From contig JBPOIK010000109.1 of the NCBI GenBank assembly GCA_052034525.1, forward strand, positions 1 to 19,387: a stretch of 19,387 nucleotides of DNA. Direction: 5' to 3'. Source of the DNA: JAFGJQ01 sp052034525 (lineage in GTDB: Bacteria > Planctomycetota > Phycisphaerae > UBA1845). Positions 8,269 to 14,523 of the stretch are shown here, in pieces. The stretch's first letter is position 1. Each line of letters begins with the position of its first letter. The notes beneath the pieces were generated by a model. The model did not search any database. It was not told the origin of the DNA and saw only the letters and a program-made list of their open reading frames with translations. The position numbers and the translations under genes are program-made.

Positions 8269-9604
8269 TCACGCGGACGCGAGCGCTCCGACGAGGGAGT
8301 CGATCTCCTGCCGCGTCCGCTTCTCCGTGACTGTCACGAGGAAGCAGTCGGCCAGGTCGGGATACCAGCCATCCAGGGGGATCCCCGCCAGCACCTTGCG
8401 AGCGCGGCAGTGCTCCAGCACGCGGCGGACGTCGCGGTCCGTCCGGACGACAAACTCCTTGAAAAACGGTGCCGCGAACCGAAGCGAATAGCCGGGCAGC
8501 GCCGCGATGCGCTCCGCCGCGTAGTGGGCCTTGTCCAGACAAAGGGACGCAACATTCGCCACGCCCTGGCGGCCCAGGGCGGCAAGATAGACGGCCACTC
8601 GAATGGCCATCAACCCCTGGTTCGTGCAGATGTTGCTGGTGGCTCGCTCCCGCTTGATGTGCTGCTCGCGTCTGGAGGGTCAGGCAGAAGCCGCGCCGAC
8701 CCTGGCTGTCGTGCGACACGCCGACGACGCGGCCGGGCATTTTCCGGAGGTACTCCTCGCGGGCGGCCAAGAAACCGCAATAGGGCCCGCCGTACGAGAG
8801 CGGAATGCCCAGCGGCTGGGCCTCACCGACCACGATGTCCACACCGAACGCGCCGGGCGCCTTGAGGATGGCACAACTGATCGGATCCACCGCCGCGATG
8901 GCAAGCGCTCCGACCTTGTGCGTGGCCTCGACCACATCGCCCAGCGACTCAACGCCGCCGAAGAAGTTCGGCGATTGCACGACGACGGCCGCGGTCCGCT
9001 CATCCAGCGCGTCTCGCAGCGCGGACAGGTTCGTCAGGCCGTCTTCGATCTCCACCCGCACAAGCTCCATCGGATGCTCGCGAAGATACGTCTCGAGCAC
9101 CGTCAGCGAGTCGGGATGAACGGCCCGGGACACGAGCACGCGCGGCCGCTTATTGACCGCGCGGGCCATCAACACCGCCTCGGCCACGGCGCTGGCCTGC
9201 TCGTACAGCGAGGCGTTGGACACGTCCATGCCGGTAAGCTGGCAGAGCAGGGTCTGATATTCGAAAAACACCTGGAGCGAACCCTGCGACGCCTCTGCCT
9301 GGTACGGCGTGTAGGCGGTGCGGAACTCCGCCTGGTCGGACAGCTCTTCCACGATGGCCGGGACGAAGTGGTCCGCGGCGCCGCCCCCGAGAAAGCAGAC
9401 CAGCTCCTGACAGGTGGTGTTCTTTTTCGCCAGGGCGCGGATGTCGGCCAGCAGTTCCATTTCGCTCAGGCCGGCCGGGATGTGCAGGGGACGGGTCAGA
9501 CGCTGCGAGGCGGGCACGTCGCGAAACAGATCCTCGATCTGCCCGACGCCGACGACCTTGAGCATCTCCCGAATGTCCGCTTCGGTAAACTGGGTATAGT
9601 CCAT
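8269..9604 (-). pseudogene. gcvPA: Glycine dehydrogenase (decarboxylating) subunit 1, frameshifted
   Basis: This is the N-terminal-half subunit of the two-subunit glycine decarboxylase P-protein. It works with GcvPB, which carries the PLP lysine, in the glycine cleavage system. The first part, from MDYTQFTEADIREML through GFCLTLQTR, matches the family; the reading frame then breaks. The expected continuation, QHIKRERATSNICTNQGL to the C-terminus SLVGALASA, is found in another frame ending at 8269. The break falls at CGCG (8667-8670); restoring two bases gives TREQHIK and a normal length of about 445 residues. Unrepaired, the first frame would run on to 8141. The gene starts 11 bases after the upstream HD-domain gene. 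A sequencing or assembly error is as likely as real inactivation. No gcvPB is in the window. Confidence 0.88.
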
Positions 9605-9615
9605 GAGGATGAGGC

Positions 9616-10608
9616 TCAGTCCCGCTGGTTGCCCGCAACGGGAATCTTGTACACCTTGCTCGAGAGGACGCGACTGTAATTCGACCAGTGAGACTCCGGG
9701 TCGCGGTCGTCGTCAATCTCCTTGAAGAACATATAGACCTTGGCGTCGATATTGTCGAGGTAGTGGACGGCCACCGCCTCGGGAACCGCGGGCAGCTTCG
9801 GGCTGCCGAACTCGTAGCTGCCGTGATGGGCCAGCACAATATGCTGCAGGACGGCGCGGAGGTCCGCCGGGAACGGCCGGCCCGTTCGTGCCGCCACGGC
9901 CGACGCCTTCTGATCGATCCAGATGGCCGCCTGCACGAGATGGCCGATGAGCTGACCTTCGTCCGTGTAGCTGAAGTTCGTGTCGTAGGCAAGTTCGGCG
10001 GTCTTGCCGATATCGTGCAGAAACACGCCCGCCAGCACCAGGTCCAGGCTCAACCGCGGATAGCGGGGGACCACCAGCAGCGCCAGCTCCAGCACGTTGA
10101 GAGTGTGTTCGAGCAGCCCGCCGACGAAGGCGTGGTGCAGTTGGGCGGCGGCCGGCGCCTTGCGGAACGCGCTGACCAGCGCCTCGTCCGCCAGAAACTC
10201 CCGCATCAGCTCCGCGAGGTTCGGATCCTGGATCCGCTCGAGAATCTTGACGGTGCGGGCCCACATCTGGTCGATGTCGCGCTCGGTGTGCGGCAGAAAC
10301 TCCGAAAGATCCACCTGCGCCGGGTTCACCGGTTGAAGGGCCTCGATGATGAACTGAAGGTTGCCCCGGTAGTCCTCCGTCCGCCCCTTCACACTGAGGA
10401 ACCCACCCTCCGGAATGGATTTGAAGATCGACTCGGACGCCTGCCACATGCGGGCGGGCACCTGTCCGGTCGCATCGGCCAGCACGGCGTGGATGTACAA
10501 CGCGCCCTGCGTCGTGGTCCGAAGGTCCTTCGACTGGATGCGGAAGACCTGGCTCTCGATCCGCTCCCCAGGCGTGAGGGTCGCGACATTTCGACGGTTC
10601 ATGGTCAT
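9616..10608 (-). CDS. YhaM-like 3'-5' exoribonuclease (OB-fold plus HD domain)
   Basis: The product is 330 residues, close to Bacillus YhaM (about 314). An OB-fold nucleic-acid-binding domain spans roughly residues 12-95 (ADATGQVPARMW, GGFLSVKGRTEDYRGNLQ). An HD metal-dependent phosphohydrolase domain follows: His168 in GGLLEHT, His198-Asp199 in FLHDIGK, His261-His262 in LAHHG and Asp286 in YLDNIDAK. YhaM-family proteins shorten RNA and single-stranded DNA from the 3' end; this role is inferred from the family. The start codon at 10608 is preceded by GGAGGCGGAG; the ATG two codons later is an alternative. It is the first gene of the operon with gcvPA, with a good promoter just upstream. Confidence 0.88.
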   Translation of the reverse strand: MTMNRRNVATLTPGERIESQVFRIQSKDLRTTTQGALYIHAVLADATGQVPARMWQASESIFKSIPEGGFLSVKGRTEDYRGNLQFIIEALQPVNPAQVDLSEFLPHTERDIDQMWARTVKILERIQDPNLAELMREFLADEALVSAFRKAPAAAQLHHAFVGGLLEHTLNVLELALLVVPRYPRLSLDLVLAGVFLHDIGKTAELAYDTNFSYTDEGQLIGHLVQAAIWIDQKASAVAARTGRPFPADLRAVLQHIVLAHHGSYEFGSPKLPAVPEAVAVHYLDNIDAKVYMFFKEIDDDRDPESHWSNYSRVLSSKVYKIPVAGNQRD

Positions 10609-10632
10609 CTCCGCCTCCGTGGGACCGGGGCT

Positions 10633-10661
10633 ACCATACGACCGGAAAAGCCCTGTTTCAA
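10633..10661 (-). promoter_or_regulatory. Sigma-70-type promoter for the YhaM-gcvPA operon
   Basis: On the minus strand, TTGAAA (10661-10656; five of six consensus bases) is followed after 17 bases by TATGGT (10638-10633; four of six). Predicted transcription starts near 10626, about 18 bases before the start codon, which leaves room only for the Shine-Dalgarno. Confidence 0.5.
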
Positions 10662-10711
10662 GCCGCCGTCCGCACGGCGCATCGCCGCCCCGGCTCCCGA
10701 CACATCCACAC

Positions 10712-11161
10712 TCACCGGGCTTGGGGCGGCTGGCCGGCGGACCCATTCCCATTCGCCCTGGCGTCCGTGATAACAATGGCGGATCGCGGCCGGTCCTTGG
10801 ACTGGTAGATGGGGCAGTGGAGGCAGTCGTCGTTCTGGCCACACTCACGAACGGGCTGCAGATAACAGGGAATATCGGGGTTCCGCAGCACCGGGCACCG
10901 ATCCCGCGCCGGGCAATCGGTGAGTTCCCAGCACGGGGCGTAGGCCAGCAGCAGCCGGATGTTCTCCAGCGTGAGGCTGTGCCTGCGGACCAGCTCCTTG
11001 ATCAGCCGAAGTTGTGCCACTTCTTTGGGGCCGTACAGCCGATCCCGTGTTCGCGGCTCGCGGCGCGGTCGAACCAGCCCGGCCCTCTCGTATTCGCGAA
11101 TCCGCCGGTCCGACAGACCCACCTCACGGCCCACCTCGCTGATCTTCTTGAGCGGTTCCAT
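10712..11161 (-). CDS. MerR-family regulator with cysteine-rich two-CW-type tail
   Basis: The product is 149 residues. Residues 5-72 form a MerR winged helix-turn-helix (KISEVGREVGLSDRRIREYE, then RLYGPKEVAQLRLIKEL). There is no long dimerisation coiled coil. Instead, residues 77-119 carry seven cysteines (77, 83, 89, 99, 107, 113, 116) in the pattern CWELTDC, RCPVLRN, PCY, EC, DDCLHCPIY. This resembles the two-CW domain found appended to bacterial sensory proteins and suggests metal, Fe-S or redox sensing. The tail after residue 125 looks disordered. The ATG at 11161 has AGGGGGA about five bases upstream. It is divergent from the QueC-like gene, so it may regulate that gene, itself, or both; this is inference. 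Confidence 0.85.
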   Translation of the reverse strand: MEPLKKISEVGREVGLSDRRIREYERAGLVRPRREPRTRDRLYGPKEVAQLRLIKELVRRHSLTLENIRLLLAYAPCWELTDCPARDRCPVLRNPDIPCYLQPVRECGQNDDCLHCPIYQSKDRPRSAIVITDARANGNGSAGQPPQAR

Positions 11162-11204
11162 GGACTTCCCCCTGACGCAAGCGCACGGCCGCGCCCGCAA
11201 CATC

Positions 11205-11233
11205 AGTCTACTGCACGAGTTCCGTTTGCTCAA
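11205..11233 (-). promoter_or_regulatory. Likely promoter for the MerR-type gene
   Basis: On the minus strand, TTGAGC (11233-11228; four of six) is followed after a 17-base spacer by TAGACT (11210-11205; four of six). Transcription would start near 11198, some 36 bases before the ATG. The spacer is the normal 17 bases rather than the long spacer typical of MerR-activated promoters. I found no equally good promoter facing the QueC-like gene in 11162-11374. Confidence 0.4.
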
Positions 11234-11374
11234 TGCCCTGCGGCCACGAGCCGACGCCCCCGCCGGGGTGGAAAAGAGCGGGTCACTTCCAACCTGCGGA
11301 ATTGCCGATAACGTCCCAGAAGGGCGTCTCAGTCAGGTCAGTTTCACAGATTTCTTGTGGGGAGTGTCAACGCG

Positions 11375-12049
11375 ATGGCGAGTGAATCGTTCGTTATTCT
11401 CTGCAGCGGCGGCGTCAACAGCACGGCCGCCGCCGCCCGGGCGGCCCGAAACGGGACCGTCAACCTGCTCCACGTGGACTACGGGCATCCGTCCGCCGGA
11501 CCCCAGCGGGCGGCCGTCGAGGCGATCGGCCGGGCCCTGGGGGCCCAGCGCGTGCTCGGCGTGGAAATGCCGCACGTTCGCCTCATCGCGTCCGCCCGCC
11601 GCGGCGTGGAGGCGGCAGACCCTTCCGGCGACATACCCGCCTGGCCCCCGCCCATGCCGTCGCTGCTGGACGCGGCGTTCCAGTGGGCGGCGCGAATCAC
11701 CGCCCGCGCGGTGGTGGTCGGAGCGTCGCAGGTGGCCGATGAGGCGGAATGCCAGGTCGGAGCCGGCCAGGGCACCCCGCACCGACGGCGTGAGTTCTTC
11801 CACGCCTGCGAAATGATGTTCGATGAACTGCGATCCGGACGGCCGGCCATCCGGCTGGAGGCGCCGCTCATCGGCCTTACCCGCAGTGATATCATCAAGC
11901 TGGGCCGGCGCTTCGGCGCACCGCTGGAGTCGTGCTGGTGCTGCGAATGCGCCGGTCCGCATGTGTGCGGCCAATGCCCGGGGTGCCGGGCACTCACGGC
12001 TGCTACGGAGCCGATCCTTCACGCCGAGCCGGCGGCGGCCGGCCGGTAG
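11375..12049 (+). CDS. QueC-like PP-loop ATPase (7-cyano-7-deazaguanine synthase family)
   Basis: The product is 224 residues, the usual QueC length. The ATP-binding PP-loop is SGGVNST at 11-17, where the family normally has Asp in place of Asn15. HVDYGHPS (33-40), EAPLIGLTRSDIIKLGRRFG (162-181) and a C-terminal zinc-site CxxCxxC (Cys198, 201, 204) match QueC. A cluster of four extra cysteines sits just before it (187, 189, 190, 192). The usual substrate-side YPDCR motif is replaced by GTPHRRREF. QueC makes preQ0 for queuosine or deazapurine DNA modification; the changes suggest a divergent paralogue whose substrate may differ. No queD, queE or tgt is nearby. The ATG at 11375 has GGGGAG ten bases upstream; a GTG at 11357 is an alternative with no Shine-Dalgarno. 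Confidence 0.85.
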   Translation: MASESFVILCSGGVNSTAAAARAARNGTVNLLHVDYGHPSAGPQRAAVEAIGRALGAQRVLGVEMPHVRLIASARRGVEAADPSGDIPAWPPPMPSLLDAAFQWAARITARAVVVGASQVADEAECQVGAGQGTPHRRREFFHACEMMFDELRSGRPAIRLEAPLIGLTRSDIIKLGRRFGAPLESCWCCECAGPHVCGQCPGCRALTAATEPILHAEPAAAGR

Positions 12050-12164
12050 ATGGCCTGGTCAAGAGCACCGGCTCGCGCGGTTCCAACCGTAACAAGTTGC
12101 CCGAAACCGCCGTTGTGGAACCATCGGACATCGGCGGACTGTCACACCGAAGACCTGCGTTCCT

Positions 12165-12183
12165 GCGGAAACGGATTTCCGCC
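12165..12183. repeat. Palindromic short repeat, copy 1
   Basis: GCGGAAACGGATTTCCGCC, a near-perfect palindrome. It matches 17 of 19 bases at 12445-12463, exactly 280 bases downstream. A ten-base inverted match (GCGGAAATCC) is at 12370-12379. Confidence 0.45.
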
Positions 12184-12444
12184 GGACCGGGACAGATTAT
12201 CGAAATCTCGATCCACGGGAACTCGCGGCGCACGGGCCGTTCGCCCCGTTCACGGGGCAACAGGGTAAACGCAGCCGGCCGTGAATGATCAGGCTATGGA
12301 TTCCGACAAAGCCGCTCGCCGACACGGCCGATGTCCGGCGTCACATCGTCTTCTGCGATTTTCACCCGTGCGGAAATCCCTGGGTCGCCGAATCCAGGGA
12401 GCGGCCTTTTGCAGGTCCGGCGGGTTGGCGTGAGCGGTTCTTCC

Positions 12445-12463
12445 GCGCAAACGGGTTTCCGCC
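12445..12463. repeat. Palindromic short repeat, copy 2
   Basis: GCGCAAACGGGTTTCCGCC, differing from copy 1 (12165-12183) at two positions. Similarity fades within a few bases on either side (TTCTTC before, GGACCGAGAC shortly after). Confidence 0.45.
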
Positions 12464-12496
12464 AAACGTGGACCGAGACCGTTCCGGCGTGGAGGT

Positions 12497-12604
12497 TGTC
12501 GATTCAACCGCGAAAACACTCCCCACGATCGGAAAACAAGGAGTTGTGGCGATCATCGCGTTCACAACTCCATTGCCTTCGTCCGCGCTTCGATTGAATC
12601 GACA
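12497..12604. repeat. Nested inverted repeat in the argS 3' region
   Basis: TGTCGATTCAA (12497-12507) and TTGAATCGACA (12594-12604) are perfect 11-base inverted repeats enclosing the terminator hairpin at 12540-12571. Folded, they would form one structure of about 108 bases with a branched or bulged interior. Confidence 0.5.
12540..12571 (-). terminator. Intrinsic terminator of argS
   Basis: GGAGTTGTG and CACAACTCC form a perfect 9-bp stem, extended inside by GCGA/TCGC. On the minus strand the stem is followed by TTGTTTTCC. It lies about 70 bases after the argS stop codon, the expected place for its terminator. Confidence 0.65.
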
Positions 12605-12640
12605 GGCCCCGCGCCAAAATCGGCCTGGCGGGCCGCACCG

Positions 12641-14431
12641 CTACATCTGCTCCAGCGTCCCGATTCCCAGAAGATGCAGGCCCAGCTTCAGTGCGCGAGC
12701 CGTCAGGTCGCACAGCCGCAGACGGGAAAGCCGGACCGATTCGGGGGAAGCGTCCTTCACCCGGACACCGCGCTTGCGGTCGTAGAACCCGTTGTAGGCC
12801 CGGCTCAGCTCGAAGAGGTACTCGGTGATGATGTTCGGGCGGTACTCGCGGCCGGCCTGCGCAATGACGTCCGGCAGCCGGAGCAGCATCTTGCCCAGAC
12901 GGATTTCCGATTCGTGCTCCAGCAGAACGGGCGTGTCGGGCGGAAGTTGGGCATACTCCAGGCCCGCCTCGCGCTCGATGCTGCGGATGCGGGCATACGC
13001 ATAAAGCATGTACGGCGCCGTGTTGCCGTCCATGCTGAGCATGGTATCCCATTCGAATTTGTAGTCGCTGCCCAGCGCGTGGGAGAGATCAAAATACTTC
13101 ACCGCGCCCACGCCGACCGTTTCCGCGATAATCCGCATCTGTTCGGGGGCCAGGCCGCGTTTCTTCTCCGGATCCCGTTCGTTGGTTTCCAGAACGTTGC
13201 GGGCCCGCTCGACGGCCTCATCGAGAAGATGTTTGAGCTTGACCGTTCCGCCCTCCCGCGTCTTGAACATTTTTCCCGAAGGGGCCAGCATGCTGCCGAA
13301 GCCGATGTGGGTCAGCTCCACGTCGTCCCCCGCCCAGCCGGCTTTGCGCGCCGCGGCAAACAGCATGTCAAAATGCTGCTTCTGCGGCAGACCCACGACG
13401 TAAAGCAGCCGCGTGGCGCCCAGCGTGTCGATCCGGTGCCGCAGGGCGGCCAGATCCGTAGTGTCATAGTTGTAGCCGCCGTCGGACTTGCGGATGATCA
13501 TCGGCAGCGGATCGCCCTGGCGGTTGTGGAACCCGTCGAGAAACACGCACGTGGCGCCGTCACTCTCGACGGCCAGGCCGGCCTTCGTCAGATCGTCCAC
13601 GGTGCGCGACAACAGATCGTTGTAAAAACTCTCGCCCCGATCCTCCACGCGAATGCCCAGCCGATCGTAAATCTCGTGACAGTGCCGGAGCGATTCCTCG
13701 CAGAACGCACGCCAGACGGCCCGGGTAGCCGGATCGCCTCCCTGCAGGTCGACCACGGCCCGCCGGGCGGCGGCGGCGAACTCCTCGTCCGCGTCAAACC
13801 GCTGCTTCGCCTGCACGTAGAACGACTCCAGGTCGCCCAGTTGCAGATGGTCGGGGGCATTCAGCACGTCCGGATGGGTCCGCCGCAGATGCTCGATGAG
13901 CATCCCGAACTGCGTGCCCCAGTCGCCCACGTGGTTGATGCGATGAACGTTGTGGCCCTCAAACTCCAGCATCCGCGCGATGCAGTCGCCGATGATCGTG
14001 CTTCGCAGGTGCCCGACGTGCATCTCCTTGGCCAGATTCGGACTGGACATGTCGATGGCCACCACGGCCGGCGCAGGCGCGGGCTCTATACCTAACCGAT
14101 CGAAGCCGCCCCGAGGGGCGGGCGGAACGGCCTGAAGCCGGCGTCCGGCCGCCACGGGCGAAATCGTCAGATTGATGAATCCCGGACCGGCGACCTGCGG
14201 CGGCTCACATAGGTCGGCCACGTCCAGGCGCTCGACGACGGCCGTGGCCACATCCCGCGGTTTCTTTCCCAGCGTCCGGGCCAGAACCATGGCGAAATTG
14301 GCCTGGTAGTCGCCAAAAACCGGATCCTGGGTCGGCCGCGGTGAGCAGTCCACGCCCTCGGCCACGGCGCCAAAGCAGGCTCGCAGGGCGTCGGCCAGTC
14401 GTTGTTCCAGCTCTCTCGTGATGGATTGCAC
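12641..14431 (-). CDS. argS: Arginyl-tRNA synthetase
   Basis: Class I synthetase that charges tRNA-Arg in the cytoplasm. The product is 596 residues, normal for ArgRS. An N-terminal tRNA-recognition (Add-1 type) domain spans about 1-110, including DPVFGDYQANFAM and GPGFINLTI. The catalytic core has SSPNLAKEMHVGHLRST, with the HIGH-box equivalent at 138-141, and HRINHVGDWGTQFGMLIEHL. The KMSKS-region equivalent is SGKMFKTREGG near 385-395. The C-terminal anticodon-binding DALR domain ends in LLGIGTLEQM. I chose the GTG at 14431: it has AGAAGGA eight bases upstream and starts MQSITRELE as homologues do. The TTG at 14506 lacks support. The gene follows the kinase by 92 bases. Confidence 0.97.
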   Translation of the reverse strand: MQSITRELEQRLADALRACFGAVAEGVDCSPRPTQDPVFGDYQANFAMVLARTLGKKPRDVATAVVERLDVADLCEPPQVAGPGFINLTISPVAAGRRLQAVPPAPRGGFDRLGIEPAPAPAVVAIDMSSPNLAKEMHVGHLRSTIIGDCIARMLEFEGHNVHRINHVGDWGTQFGMLIEHLRRTHPDVLNAPDHLQLGDLESFYVQAKQRFDADEEFAAAARRAVVDLQGGDPATRAVWRAFCEESLRHCHEIYDRLGIRVEDRGESFYNDLLSRTVDDLTKAGLAVESDGATCVFLDGFHNRQGDPLPMIIRKSDGGYNYDTTDLAALRHRIDTLGATRLLYVVGLPQKQHFDMLFAAARKAGWAGDDVELTHIGFGSMLAPSGKMFKTREGGTVKLKHLLDEAVERARNVLETNERDPEKKRGLAPEQMRIIAETVGVGAVKYFDLSHALGSDYKFEWDTMLSMDGNTAPYMLYAYARIRSIEREAGLEYAQLPPDTPVLLEHESEIRLGKMLLRLPDVIAQAGREYRPNIITEYLFELSRAYNGFYDRKRGVRVKDASPESVRLSRLRLCDLTARALKLGLHLLGIGTLEQM

Positions 14432-14477
14432 GGGTGCGTTCCTTCTCGCCGCACATCCGTGTGCGCGGCGTGGCGGC

Positions 14478-14506
14478 ATGGTACCCGCCGGCAACGCCGG
14501 CTCCAA
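14478..14506 (-). promoter_or_regulatory. Weak promoter candidate for argS
   Basis: TTGGAG (14506-14501), a 17-base spacer and TACCAT (14483-14478) on the minus strand. The spacer is a perfect hairpin sequence (GCCGGC, three bases, GCCGGC at 14487-14501), which could equally be a 3'-end structure of the kinase transcript without a T-tract. Confidence 0.25.
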
Positions 14507-14523
14507 ACCGACGCGGCCTCGGG

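Larger units (their letters stand above)
12050..12496. other. Gene-free region between convergent genes, with palindromes
   Basis: No reading frame here has recognisable protein content or a good ribosome-binding site. It lies after the QueC-like stop and before the argS terminator structure. Perfect hairpins are visible at 12165-12182 (GCGGAAA/TTTCCGC), at 12243-12258 (GCCCCG/CGGGGC) and near 12378-12400 (TCCCTGG/CCAGGGA). None has a T-tract, so none is a clear terminator for the QueC-like gene. Confidence 0.5.

Noticed and set aside
11375..12049. QueC-like gene as part of type IV CBASS, QatABCD or a deazapurine DNA-modification island
   Set aside because: No cyclase, TGT-like, ATPase, TatD-like or dpd genes lie around it; the neighbours are a MerR regulator and argS.
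12285..12785. 166-codon plus-strand open frame
   Set aside because: No ribosome-binding site or recognisable content; it runs through the terminator structure and into the antisense of argS.
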